Below, piece by piece: positions 5,650 through 14,173 of a stretch of DNA of 31,918 bases. The translations under genes and the position numbers were made by a program. This stretch comes from a virus. The notes beneath the pieces were generated by a model. That model did no database searches and had not been told where the DNA came from. It was given only the letters and a program-made list of their open reading frames with translations. Positions within the stretch are counted from its first letter, which is position 1. Each line of letters begins with the position of its first letter. The stretch covers positions 1 through 31,918 of the IMG/VR virus record IMGVR_UViG_3300027754_000289; one strand, written 5' to 3'.

Positions 5650-6153
5650 TTAACGACTAGACCAAGGATTTTTTTTCACAATACTTTTCTTTGCAATTAG
5701 TGTCGCTTTCTGTGGAGTGACAAGCTCTCGCCACCCAGAAATCAAAGCATCTTCTAGGTGAGGTTCTTCCCATTCGAGATGTCGAAGCTGATACTTCTCA
5801 CCTATCTTTTGGCAAATGGCATATGTCTCGGAATCGTCCCATGCGACGATAAACGAGCCTGTAGAGCTTAGGGATAGGGGAACATAGTCTATTGCGTGTG
5901 CTCCCTTGCCTTGGTCAATGTGGAGCGATTGCGGGGGTATTCCTCGGGCGTTGGTGACTTTCATCCCTGCCTTTGTTCTTCCTTGGGCATATAACTCTTC
6001 TTGCTCCTCGGGCGTTCTGGATGAGCAGTAGATCAGAACCGGAATCTTTTTGCTTATCAGTTCCGAATACCAGCGTGAAACTCTATCCCCGAAACTAGGT
6101 TCGAGGTTTTTGATATGTCCCCTCGATCTTTCCGAGGCTTCTTTGATGGTCAT
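5650..6153 (-). CDS. Endolysin, M15-family L-Ala-D-Glu / D,D-type peptidase
   Basis: The 167-residue protein has the M15 (VanY/endolysin Ply500-like) zinc peptidase motifs. These are YCSSRTPEEQEELYAQGRTK, then SLHIDQGKGAHAIDYVP (the SxHxxGxAxD metal-binding core, His and Asp ligands), and LEWEEPHLE (catalytic Glu and last His ligand). It would cut peptide cross-bridges of peptidoglycan after holin opening of the inner membrane. There is no signal peptide and no separate wall-binding domain; the short basic tail is the only extra. The ATG overlaps the lipoprotein stop as ATGA. Its position after holin and spanins completes the lysis cassette. Confidence 0.85.
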   Translation of the reverse strand: MTIKEASERSRGHIKNLEPSFGDRVSRWYSELISKKIPVLIYCSSRTPEEQEELYAQGRTKAGMKVTNARGIPPQSLHIDQGKGAHAIDYVPLSLSSTGSFIVAWDDSETYAICQKIGEKYQLRHLEWEEPHLEDALISGWRELVTPQKATLIAKKSIVKKNPWSSR

Positions 6154-6425
6154 TTATTTTCGGCTCTTGCCCTCCACCGCTCCTGTTCTGCGATGGCGTT
6201 GCTGAGTGCTTTAAGTGCTTTTGCGTATTGTTCACGAAACTCGGGCTTCACTAGGCCGATGGTTCTTTCGAGTCGATCCCACTCCATAATGAGTTCGGGG
6301 ATGTCGGCAGGGGAAGGGGCGGTGTAGGTGTAGCTGGTCGAAGCGCAAGAACTAAGGACGAGACCTCCACCAATTATCAAGATCAGCATCACGAACCCTG
6401 CGGCGATATTCAATCTCTGCATCAT
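6150..6425 (-). CDS. Outer-membrane spanin lipoprotein (Rz1-like)
   Basis: From the ATG at 6425 the product has 91 residues: a hydrophobic signal (FVMLILIIGGGLVL) and a clear lipobox LSSC with Cys27. The mature part begins CASTSYTYTAPSPADIPEL, with several Pro, and ends in a charged helix. This is the layout of an outer-membrane spanin subunit, although the mature part (about 65 residues) is longer than in lambda Rz1. Its start lies inside the upstream i-spanin-like gene in another frame, the classic Rz/Rz1 arrangement. It implies a host with an outer membrane. A longer in-frame extension to 6584 would destroy the signal peptide and was rejected. Confidence 0.75.
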   Translation of the reverse strand: MMQRLNIAAGFVMLILIIGGGLVLSSCASTSYTYTAPSPADIPELIMEWDRLERTIGLVKPEFREQYAKALKALSNAIAEQERWRARAENK

Positions 6426-6516
6426 CTCTTTCCGTCCTTGTCTTAGCACGATTTTTAAGCCACCAGAAAACAATCCCAACAACTCCTGCAAGCGAGGCGA
6501 TGGTGGCCTCAAGCAT
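6352..6516 (-). CDS. Inner-membrane spanin-like protein (Rz-like), overlaps the lipoprotein gene
   Basis: A 54-residue ORF has one N-terminal membrane helix (ATIASLAGVVGIVFWWLKN) followed by a strongly charged helix (RTERDDAEIEYRRRVRDADL). That is the shape of an i-spanin, though shorter than most. It starts four bases after the holin stop. It overlaps the first 74 bases of the lipoprotein gene in a different frame. The pairing of a membrane-anchored charged helix with a lipoprotein in an overlapping frame is what supports the call; there is no sequence family match I can name. Confidence 0.6.
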   Translation of the reverse strand: MLEATIASLAGVVGIVFWWLKNRAKTRTERDDAEIEYRRRVRDADLDNWWRSRP

Positions 6517-6519
6517 GGC

Positions 6520-6690
6520 CTACTTCTTCGAGAACTTGCTGAGGAACGAAACGATCTTGGTGAGGGTCGCTTCTGGCTCGTCACCGGGAATCAGGGAAGC
6601 AATCGCAATCACCGCCGATAGCAAGGCAACCAAAGCACCCACCCAAGCAAAGACATCCTGTGACTGAATGAAGGTTAAGATTTGTTGCAT
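6520..6690 (-). CDS. Holin-like small membrane protein
   Basis: The 56-residue product has one long hydrophobic helix (VFAWVGALVALLSAVIAIAS), a short acidic turn (PGDEPEA) and a basic C-terminal tail (SFLSKFSKK). Size, single span and charged end suit a class III-like or pinholin-type holin. Its position first in the cassette, ahead of the spanin pair and M15 endolysin, strengthens the call. No clear ribosome-binding site precedes it, which could keep expression low. Confidence 0.6.
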   Translation of the reverse strand: MQQILTFIQSQDVFAWVGALVALLSAVIAIASLIPGDEPEATLTKIVSFLSKFSKK

Positions 6691-6705
6691 AACAAGAGGG
6701 GGGTG

Positions 6706-7248
6706 TCAAAGGCGAGAGCCAGTAGATGTGTCGTATGTGCCATCATAAGACCAATAAGATATTGGGGTGATTGAAAAAGACGAAGCGCCTCCACTTGTTC
6801 CGTAGAATGTCATGCCTTCAAAGTCAAATGATTGTTCATAACCAGAATAATTTTGGGAAGTTATTGCAAGCCCCCCACCACCACCATCATCGTATAGTGC
6901 GGATATTTGGTAATCTGGAACAATCAAGTTACCATATGAATAGAATTGTCCACCACCGTACCAAGAGCCATTGATCGAGTTTAACGAGGAAGATGACAAA
7001 ATTGTCCAGCTTGGATTACATACAATATCTTTTTCTTCTAATGCAGAGTTCTCCAAAACAATGCTAAAGGTTAGGGTTGAATCATCTTGGCCTGTGTAAG
7101 ACCCGGTTATCGAGAATGAGCGCAACACCCAATACATTTTCATTGAATCTTCTACGCTTGCGGCTGTAAAACTAGATGCGCCACCCGAAAAGACTGGAAG
7201 GCAAAACGGAAAATAACCGCTGTAGCTAGCGTGTAATACTTTACCCAT
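6706..7248 (-). CDS. Hypothetical virion or adhesion-associated protein
   Basis: The 180-residue protein is rich in Ser, Gly, Tyr and Thr and has few charges (for example NGSWYGGGQFYSYGNL and ISPISYWSYDGTYD-like stretches). It looks beta-structured, as in phage tail accessory proteins. It lies between the very long repeat protein and the holin, where receptor-binding or fibre-tip proteins often sit. No family is recognised; the structural role is inferred from composition and position. Confidence 0.5.
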   Translation of the reverse strand: MGKVLHASYSGYFPFCLPVFSGGASSFTAASVEDSMKMYWVLRSFSITGSYTGQDDSTLTFSIVLENSALEEKDIVCNPSWTILSSSSLNSINGSWYGGGQFYSYGNLIVPDYQISALYDDGGGGGLAITSQNYSGYEQSFDFEGMTFYGTSGGASSFSITPISYWSYDGTYDTSTGSRL

Positions 7249-7257
7249 AGGATGTCT

Positions 7258-7275
7258 TTAGGGCATCAGCCCCAA
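7258..7275 (-). other. Intercistronic hairpin after the long repeat protein
   Basis: In the 30-base gap the minus strand reads TTGGGGC-TGAT-GCCCTAA, a 7-bp stem with one G-U pair and a 4-base loop. It starts a few bases after the stop codon of the 1,227-residue gene. There is no U-tract, so it is not a typical intrinsic terminator; it may stabilise or process the transcript, or modulate translation of the next gene. Confidence 0.4.
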
Positions 7276-7278
7276 GGC

Positions 7279-10200
7279 TTATTCTAAAACTCGCTTGGCG
7301 AGGCTGACCGTGGCCTGTGCGACAACTTGTTCATTCGTTCCGTCAGTCTCAAACACTTCCATCAGAATATCCTTTTGGGTTGCTGTGGACAGGATGGCGT
7401 TAGCTGAGGCAGTTGTGATGTTAAAGGTTAGGTCTAACTGATTTCTTTGTAACTGTAAGGATTGTGGTATGGGAGGCTTGGGGAAAATAATTGCTGGGTT
7501 ATTTGTAAAGCCATAACCCCTATCCAAAACATTGATATTTTGCAACTGCCCATTCTGTATTGTCGGATTATCTAATCTAACACCAAGTCCAGTTGCGTCT
7601 TGTATTGTTGCGCTATAATTGTTGCTGGTATAATAAGAGCCAGCACAAGTGATAGAAATAGAGGAAATAATAGACCCCGCTGGCGTTGGGACAGAAATGG
7701 CTGGTGCTGAAGTATATCCTTCGCCGCTTTCGACAATTACATAGTTACCGCTAAGGTTGTTATCAACAATATAATTTACCTTGGCGGTCTGTCCTCCAAC
7801 GGGGGCTGTGCCAACCGTGGCCTCGTATGTTCCCGGTGCATACCCAGCCCCCATAGTCGTTATGGCTACTGACGAAAGCAAGCCATTAGGTGCGTCTGGG
7901 CTTGGTGCGGTAACAATAGGCACAGAGGTATATCCTGCACCAGCATTGACTATCTGAAATACATATTTTGATTCTGATTCTTTAATAAGATTTGCAACTG
8001 CATTTCCCCCCGATTGTGGGCTTTGTTGGATTTGCAATGAGTAGGCTTGTCCAACCTTATATCCGTTGGGACTATTTTGCAATTCAAGGGTATTTAAGAA
8101 TCCAGACTCTAATCTCCTATCTGGGTCTGGTGCTGTGGCAACTTGCGTTGTTTGATAGCCAAAGCCGGGGTTTTCAATAACTACGCTTACAGACCCAGAG
8201 CTAGATTGCGTGAACAGAACAGAGGCTTGCCCTCCGTCTATTGGGCTGGTCGGAACAGAAAGAGAGAATGATTGCCCTATGGAATATCCTTGAGGTTGAG
8301 TTAAAACAGAAACACTTTTTACTTGCCCACTAATAAAGTTTGGTGCTGGGGCGGTTACAATAGGAGCAGAGGTGTATCCGCTACCACCACCTACAACTAC
8401 AATTTGAGATTTTGTCCCCCCCCTACTCACAATTAAATCTATTTGTGCCGCCGTTCCGGAGGCGGGGGATTGCACAGAACAGCTATATGTCCCATCTGAA
8501 TACGAGGCTGGCGCATTAAGCAGGGTGGCAGAACGAACTAGGCCAAGAGTTTGAACGGTTTGAAATCCAATGTTTACGCTTTTTGTGTATCCAACTCCAC
8601 CGCTTCCTAGCAGATATTGAACAGAGGCTGGGCCGGGTCGAGTTGTAATAGAGGCGGGTTGCGAGAAGGGCGAATCAATAAATCCAAGATTGAAAGTAGC
8701 TGGCATAGTATAGACAGTTGCCCCACTATACTCAAAGATAACTGGGTCGCTGGTTAGTGTGCCTAACTCAACAATATCAAACCCCTCTCTATATGTGGAT
8801 GGATACCCCGCCCCTGCATCTAATAGCCTAAACTCTGGCGTAAATCTGCCTCCTCCAAAGTCTTGAAAGCCAAATTCTGAGCCGTTAACGCCTATATCTA
8901 CAACAGCTACTTGATACGATGTGTCTCTAGGCGGGATTACAATTTCCATAACTGCGTATCGGGTCGGAGCAAAATTCCTATTTTTTGGAACAATGGCAAC
9001 TCGTGCGCTTTTGCCAGCAAATTTTTCGTGTTGTGGGTTGGCATATTGATCTGGGGTATTTCTAATGGTGCTTAAAATTTGCTTGCTGGTAGGCGTTGCG
9101 TTTATATTCAAAAGTCTTTGGGGATTTATTGTCCCAATAATTGCAACGCCGTACATAAGCACAGGCGTTCCACGGGGAAAATATGTGGCGTATGCCTCTG
9201 ATGTAATTTGACCGCCGCTGGGCAAGCCAGAAGATTCTGCTGGTCTAAATACTCTGGTTTGCTGGGGATCAAATATTGACCCAGTTACAACAACCCCAAT
9301 ATTATTTAATAATTGTGTGCCATACCTAATAACTTTTGCGGTATTCCTCCGAAGTTCTGCTTTATCGTTGCCTCTTGAACTGAAATTCTGATTGAGGCCT
9401 CCAAATCTGCCACCATCCCGCCCCAGCCCACCAGTAATAAATTTACACATATCGGGGAAAATGCCCGACCCATTCCCAAACCTAACATTAAGGCCGCCAA
9501 GATTGATCTTTGTTGCGGTTTCAGAAAAGGTGGTTACTGGAGTTCTAATCATTCTCCCAAATTCGCCACCTCCAACAATAGTTTTATCAACAACGCTAGA
9601 GTACCATGCATTTACATCAGTCGTTTGACCTTCACTAAACCCCACCCTTGCAACAGGCAAGAACGCTAGAATATCGTCGTGCGATACGGTTGGAGTGGTT
9701 GTTGTAGAATATCCATATCCCACATCAGTAATCGTGGTTCTCCATAAAGTACCCGACCCAGTATATGCTATTGAGGCAACTGGTCTTTTGGATGTCGGGG
9801 GTGTTTGTGCACCATCTGGGTCGCTAAATATAAGAGAGGTTTCGTTTGTGTTTACTCCCTTACACCCCAGATCAACAATCCCTGTGCCAGTTGCATATAA
9901 CGATCTTGTTGGTCTAAAAAGCGTTACAGCCGGAGCGGAAAGATAACTAAACCCCCCGCTTGTAATTGTTACTGACTGAATAAATCCTCCGCTTGCTACG
10001 ACAGTTGCTACAGCAGTTCCCGGTGTTGGCGCATCAAGGGTGACGCTGGGTGCAGTTAAATAGTTAGTTCCTCCATTAGTAATAGTTATTTTATTGATTG
10101 AGCCATTAAGTGAAGATGCAGTTGCCGCCGCCGAAGTTCCAGTTGTTGCGCTAAATACTAAATTAAATGGCCCAACTCCGTAACCAAAACCGCCAGTCAC

Positions 10201-10962
10201 GATTGATATTGTTGTAACTACGCCAGCCAATACTGTCGCAGTAAAAGTAGCTCCCGCAGTTGTAGGTGATGCTATATTTAGGCTGTATGTTCCGCTTGGA
10301 TAACCAGAACCTCTATTTACAATATCTAAATCAACAAGCTCACCGCCAAGTATGCCCGAGGAAAATGTTGCCGTTACTGTGGTTCGAAGTCCTTGTGCCA
10401 AATCTGGGTTAATCAATATTTGGTTTTCTGCAAACTCGTAGCTGTTAGCAATATTAACGCCACCAACGCCAGAATCTATATATCCAAGTGGCCTAGTAAT
10501 AATGCTGGGGGTTGGTATTACAAACCCCGCTGTAACACTTGCTGTGACTGGTGCAACATAATCAACATTTAATCCAAAGATTCCTGTTACTATTGGGAAA
10601 GTTGCTATGGAAGAAATCAGATTTGCGGTAACTGGCGTGTAGGTAAATATCCGAGCCGAACCAACTGTCCTAGATGCTGGTGATGTGACTATTGTTGCAG
10701 TAGCCCTAATCGTGCTGATCGGCTGTGTGCTTGCGGCTTGACCATCTGCTAATTTTAATGCTGAGGTTCCGAGTCTAGCCTTAAAAGAACTATCATCTGC
10801 TGGTTGCTTTGAGCTAACAACATTTTTAACCACTTGAAGAACGTTAATTTTTATATTTCTTTGTTCGTCGGAATAAATAGTTGGCTTTGTAATGGGAATT
10901 GCACTTGCACCATCTAAGAATCTCCCACTCGCAACATCCAGAAATAGCTCTTGAGAGTTCAC
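7279..10962 (-). CDS. Very large repeat-containing virion protein, likely tail fibre or baseplate component
   Basis: This 1,227-residue protein is the longest in the window and starts with GTG after AAGGAAC. Its first 60 residues are non-repetitive (FLDVASGRFLDGASAIPITK) and may attach to the tail. Much of the rest is built of about sixteen copies of a GxGY-centred unit of two kinds. One kind is like GYTSAPIVTAPAPN and the other like GYSIGQSFSLSVPTSPIDGG, often alternating. Similar GGSGYTSAP repeats occur in phage and marine structural proteins and suggest beta strands. Residues about 430-800 form a non-repeat insert, and the end (NITTASANAILSTATQKDIL) returns to a compact domain. Its place after the tape measure and before lysis supports a fibre role. 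Confidence 0.65.
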   Translation of the reverse strand: MNSQELFLDVASGRFLDGASAIPITKPTIYSDEQRNIKINVLQVVKNVVSSKQPADDSSFKARLGTSALKLADGQAASTQPISTIRATATIVTSPASRTVGSARIFTYTPVTANLISSIATFPIVTGIFGLNVDYVAPVTASVTAGFVIPTPSIITRPLGYIDSGVGGVNIANSYEFAENQILINPDLAQGLRTTVTATFSSGILGGELVDLDIVNRGSGYPSGTYSLNIASPTTAGATFTATVLAGVVTTISIVTGGFGYGVGPFNLVFSATTGTSAAATASSLNGSINKITITNGGTNYLTAPSVTLDAPTPGTAVATVVASGGFIQSVTITSGGFSYLSAPAVTLFRPTRSLYATGTGIVDLGCKGVNTNETSLIFSDPDGAQTPPTSKRPVASIAYTGSGTLWRTTITDVGYGYSTTTTPTVSHDDILAFLPVARVGFSEGQTTDVNAWYSSVVDKTIVGGGEFGRMIRTPVTTFSETATKINLGGLNVRFGNGSGIFPDMCKFITGGLGRDGGRFGGLNQNFSSRGNDKAELRRNTAKVIRYGTQLLNNIGVVVTGSIFDPQQTRVFRPAESSGLPSGGQITSEAYATYFPRGTPVLMYGVAIIGTINPQRLLNINATPTSKQILSTIRNTPDQYANPQHEKFAGKSARVAIVPKNRNFAPTRYAVMEIVIPPRDTSYQVAVVDIGVNGSEFGFQDFGGGRFTPEFRLLDAGAGYPSTYREGFDIVELGTLTSDPVIFEYSGATVYTMPATFNLGFIDSPFSQPASITTRPGPASVQYLLGSGGVGYTKSVNIGFQTVQTLGLVRSATLLNAPASYSDGTYSCSVQSPASGTAAQIDLIVSRGGTKSQIVVVGGGSGYTSAPIVTAPAPNFISGQVKSVSVLTQPQGYSIGQSFSLSVPTSPIDGGQASVLFTQSSSGSVSVVIENPGFGYQTTQVATAPDPDRRLESGFLNTLELQNSPNGYKVGQAYSLQIQQSPQSGGNAVANLIKESESKYVFQIVNAGAGYTSVPIVTAPSPDAPNGLLSSVAITTMGAGYAPGTYEATVGTAPVGGQTAKVNYIVDNNLSGNYVIVESGEGYTSAPAISVPTPAGSIISSISITCAGSYYTSNNYSATIQDATGLGVRLDNPTIQNGQLQNINVLDRGYGFTNNPAIIFPKPPIPQSLQLQRNQLDLTFNITTASANAILSTATQKDILMEVFETDGTNEQVVAQATVSLAKRVLE

Positions 10963-10984
10963 TTTAGTCTAGTTCCTTGTCAAT

Positions 10985-11260
10985 TTACCTACCCAAGACC
11001 GTGATTGTGTCGGGAGTTCCGTTGCTACATACCGTAAGGGTGATTTCTCTAAACCCAGCCACCCCTCCCCCAACATTTGCTCCTGCCGTAGCAGATATTA
11101 CATAGCTTCCATCAGTTACCTTGATTGTGATGTTGTCCCCAGCTATCGGGGTTCGTTGCTTTACGGCGGTCTCCATGTCGTGCAGATAGGTTTTTGTGAT
11201 AAGCCCATTATCGGCCAATATCGGAACGCCAACAAAGGATGTTCCTGTTCCATTTTTCAT
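10985..11260 (-). CDS. Small tail-region protein, unknown
   Basis: The 91-residue protein begins MKNGTGTSFVGVPILADNGL. It has a beta-rich second half with a glycine cluster (SATAGANVGGGVAGFREITL). The ATG overlaps the previous stop as ATGA (11257-11260), and the long repeat protein follows 22 bases later. Context suggests a small structural or connector protein of the tail tip; no family is recognised. Confidence 0.5.
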   Translation of the reverse strand: MKNGTGTSFVGVPILADNGLITKTYLHDMETAVKQRTPIAGDNITIKVTDGSYVISATAGANVGGGVAGFREITLTVCSNGTPDTITVLGR

Positions 11261-11919
11261 AGGATTGCTTGCATCTGACCCTTGGTTGCCGAGGCTCGCA
11301 CCCGATATAATCCGCCAGCCTTCTCAACGGACGAGCCAGTTATGTTTATTGCATTAACATCTATGCCAAAGCCGAAGACTGGGTATTGAACCGTGCCAAT
11401 TATGGCTGTTGTGCTTGGCTTGTTCCGAATGACTTGCACCTCTAGGTTGGCCACAAAAGCCCTCACTTGATTCTGTACGGCAGTTATATCTTCGCTTTGG
11501 CTGTTTGTCGTAATAGTGGCTGTTGGAGAAAGCCATTCGCACACATAGTTAATTGCGGCATCTAGGGCTGGTAGCTGAACAAACCCGCTCACGATCTCCT
11601 TTTGGTATTGGTAGCTTGTTTCTAGTACATAAAGAGAGTTGTCCCCAGTACCGCCCTCTGCCGAAACTTCTAGTCGATAAAGCCCTGTGCCTGTATCCCC
11701 CGCTATGTGACTCATGTTTCTACGAACAACTCGGAAGTTGCCCGGAGGCTGGTCTGGCACTCCGCTTAGATTTTCGTCTAGTGAAAAACTTGAACTAAGG
11801 GCAGAGAACGAGCCAACAACGGAAAACTGGAAGGACGAAATCCCATCACGCCCATTGTCTGTTGTGATGTCTGGTTCGTATTCAAAAGATGTAATGTTTG
11901 ATAAAATTGTGGCTGACAT
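11257..11919 (-). CDS. Tail-tip region structural protein, unknown
   Basis: The 220-residue protein begins MSATILSNITSFEYEPDITT. It is beta-rich and acidic, with a Tyr-containing central part (LYVLETSYQYQKEIVSGFVQ) and a segment AAINYVCEWLSPTATITTNS. It directly follows the tape measure gene, the slot where distal-tail or tail-tip proteins lie in siphoviruses. An AAGGAAAC site precedes the ATG. I cannot assign it to the Dit or Tal families by motif. Confidence 0.5.
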   Translation of the reverse strand: MSATILSNITSFEYEPDITTDNGRDGISSFQFSVVGSFSALSSSFSLDENLSGVPDQPPGNFRVVRRNMSHIAGDTGTGLYRLEVSAEGGTGDNSLYVLETSYQYQKEIVSGFVQLPALDAAINYVCEWLSPTATITTNSQSEDITAVQNQVRAFVANLEVQVIRNKPSTTAIIGTVQYPVFGFGIDVNAINITGSSVEKAGGLYRVRASATKGQMQAIL

Positions 11920-11928
11920 ATTGTTTCC

Positions 11929-13383
11929 TTATTTTGCAACAGCGGCTGGTATTTTGCTTGAGAGTGCTTCGATTGCTTTAAGCAGGGCTGAAAATGCTTC
12001 TTCCTTGGGTGCTTTCACTCCTTTTGTTTCCATCCCAAAGGGCTTCCTCTGATCTTCAAATCTTTGAGCGGCGTTTGTTGCGGCCAGCTCGGCTGGGTTC
12101 ACGCCAGTTCGTTGTCCTTGAATCTGCTCCATAAGACTAGGAGCATTTGCGGCCGCTTGTTGGGCGGCGAGCTTCTCTCTGTCTCTTTGCTGCCCAACTC
12201 GCATTGGCCCAAGCGATCCTCCCTGAACTTCAGTTCCTGTAAGCTGATCTGCGGTGCGAGCGTTTTCAGTCTTTAGCTCTCTCTCTCGCCTTTTTGTGGC
12301 CGTGGCCATCGCTTGCCTACCCGCTGGGGTTGCTCCAAGTACTCCCCCAACCGCCTCTCTTGCGGTTTCTTTCTTTTGTTTGTTTTCATCTCTAGTCCTT
12401 ACCGCATCTCTTAAAAGTCTTGAGAATTTTCTATCATCAGCATCGCTCTCCATCCTAATCTTTTCGTCTAGGTTGTAGCGCTCTTCCCTATAAATTCTTT
12501 TATTGTTATCTATCTTTCTCTGCACTCGTTCTTGCTCTGTCTTTTTCTCTCTTGCCTCTGATTGGTTCGCCAACTTTTGTTCTGCATCAAAAACCATTTT
12601 ATCAAACTTGATCTGTTCCTCCGCGCTTTTCTTGGATTGTCTATCTAGCTCTGCCCCTCGGTCTCTTGCAAACTTTGATGCACTTGCGCTACTAAACTCC
12701 TCTCGGGCTTGTGGGTCTTTTATGCTTTCTTGGAATTTCTGCCTTTCCCTATATTGTTGGCTAATTTCCTCTAGCTTTTTCCCTTCTTCATCTAGCCCAG
12801 ACAACCTTTCTTCGTTTATGTTCTGGCTTATCATTCCAGCCGCAAGCTCTAAATCCCTTAGTCGTTGTTGCGATTGCTGTAATTCTTCGATGGATTTTCT
12901 TGTTCCAGTTATACCAGCAATAAAGTTCTTAAGTGGGCTTCGGTCTAGCTCGGCCAATGTTTCGGTTATCGATGATATGTTTGCCTCTAGTCCTTTGACT
13001 TGTGATTGAGCCTCGGCAAGACTGATCGCACCACCCGCATTGTCTATGTCTTGAAATGCCTTAGATGCGGATTGGGCAACCCCCCTTGCAATCTCTCCCA
13101 TCTTTTCAATTTGATCTGTAAAGATTTTAACAGAACCAACTGCGACAGCCCCGACAAGAGATTTTCCTATAATGTGGGCAAGACTATCAGCCGCCCCAGC
13201 CGCTACATCTGCCCCAGTTCGTGCCTCTGCTAGTGTTCGGCTGAAATTGCTAAATGCTCCCCTTGCTTTCTCCCCACTTATATGAAGTCTTTTAACTGCA
13301 TTTGCCGTATCGTTGACGGCCTTGTCTGCTCCTCTGTTGTCCCCTCGAACCCTAAGCATTAGTTCTTGTGATGCGTCTGCCAT
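11929..13383 (-). CDS. Tail tape measure protein
   Basis: The 484-residue protein is highly charged, mostly helical and full of coiled-coil stretches (long runs of Lys, Glu, Arg, Gln and Ala between residues 180 and 340). A hydrophobic patch near residues 65-85 (LAHIIGKSLVGAVAVGSVKI) is typical of tape measures. The order chaperone with frameshift, basic protein, tape measure, tail tip fits. At about 0.15 nm per residue a tail near 70 nm would be expected. It is short for a siphovirus tape measure but within range. The start follows the previous stop by one base. Confidence 0.75.
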   Translation of the reverse strand: MADASQELMLRVRGDNRGADKAVNDTANAVKRLHISGEKARGAFSNFSRTLAEARTGADVAAGAADSLAHIIGKSLVGAVAVGSVKIFTDQIEKMGEIARGVAQSASKAFQDIDNAGGAISLAEAQSQVKGLEANISSITETLAELDRSPLKNFIAGITGTRKSIEELQQSQQRLRDLELAAGMISQNINEERLSGLDEEGKKLEEISQQYRERQKFQESIKDPQAREEFSSASASKFARDRGAELDRQSKKSAEEQIKFDKMVFDAEQKLANQSEAREKKTEQERVQRKIDNNKRIYREERYNLDEKIRMESDADDRKFSRLLRDAVRTRDENKQKKETAREAVGGVLGATPAGRQAMATATKRRERELKTENARTADQLTGTEVQGGSLGPMRVGQQRDREKLAAQQAAANAPSLMEQIQGQRTGVNPAELAATNAAQRFEDQRKPFGMETKGVKAPKEEAFSALLKAIEALSSKIPAAVAK

Positions 13384-13384
13384 A

Positions 13385-14170
13385 TTACAACCCTATCTTG
13401 TCACTTGATTCTTTGTTTTTTCTTCCAAGATATACATTCATGTCTTTCATAACTTTCTGTACTGCCTCAGCAAGTCCGGGGCCACCGATCTTAACCGCCC
13501 CAGATATGGCTCTCTTCCTTACTGGATAAAATCTAGTGTCCTTATCGCCGGCACGATTAAAAATAATGCCTTCCATCAATGCTTTTTTGTTGTCTGCTTT
13601 TGTTCCCCCACCAAGCCTCATTATTGCTTGCTTGCTATAATCACCCCTTGTAAGAGACGCTTTCTTGCCAAATACGGAGGCCGCCGCCGCCCATCCGTTC
13701 CTTATATAGTTAACAGACCGCTTGCGACCAGCTACGAGCCTTCTTGCTAGATGGCCAATCGTGGTTGGTTTTCCACCCATTCCAAGCCCACCCACCCCAA
13801 TTTTCGTTTTCCCAAGAGTTGCAAGCCCTCTATTTTTAAGCAACCAATTTACTAGCTTGTATGTTCCAGCATAGCTTTCGTTTCTTGCAAAAAATTTCTT
13901 GGTTTCTCCAATTTTGCGTTTTATGATTTTACCATTCTTACCAACTCCGATAGGCTTATAGATGCCCTTGGTTTTTACAGAAGAAACAATGCGCTCTAGT
14001 TCAGAAGCTATTTGTGCTGAGTTACTTCGGTATGTTGTCCCAATGGCTGTAATTGCTACATCGCCAAGTTTGCTATTGATAACATCGGCCATATTCTTTC
14101 GGCTTACACTTTGATATTGTTGTAGTTTATGAGCAAATTGAGCTTGGTTCAAAAGGTCAATCGTTATCAT
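13385..14170 (-). CDS. Basic protein between chaperone and tape measure, unknown
   Basis: The 261-residue protein is strongly basic with Gly-rich loops (KIGVGGLGMGGKPTTIGHLA), and it has an ARRLVAGRKRSVNYIRNGWA helix. In the same slot many phages carry a minor tail or tail-completion protein, but I see no defining motif. The ATG follows the end of the frameshifted chaperone by three bases and has GGAG upstream. Inferred tail-associated. Confidence 0.5.
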   Translation of the reverse strand: MITIDLLNQAQFAHKLQQYQSVSRKNMADVINSKLGDVAITAIGTTYRSNSAQIASELERIVSSVKTKGIYKPIGVGKNGKIIKRKIGETKKFFARNESYAGTYKLVNWLLKNRGLATLGKTKIGVGGLGMGGKPTTIGHLARRLVAGRKRSVNYIRNGWAAAASVFGKKASLTRGDYSKQAIMRLGGGTKADNKKALMEGIIFNRAGDKDTRFYPVRKRAISGAVKIGGPGLAEAVQKVMKDMNVYLGRKNKESSDKIGL

Positions 14171-14173
14171 ATA

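Noticed and set aside
6426-6584. Longer start for the lipoprotein
   Set aside because: It would place 53 Arg/Ser/Pro-rich residues before the signal peptide and overlay the i-spanin-like and holin genes.
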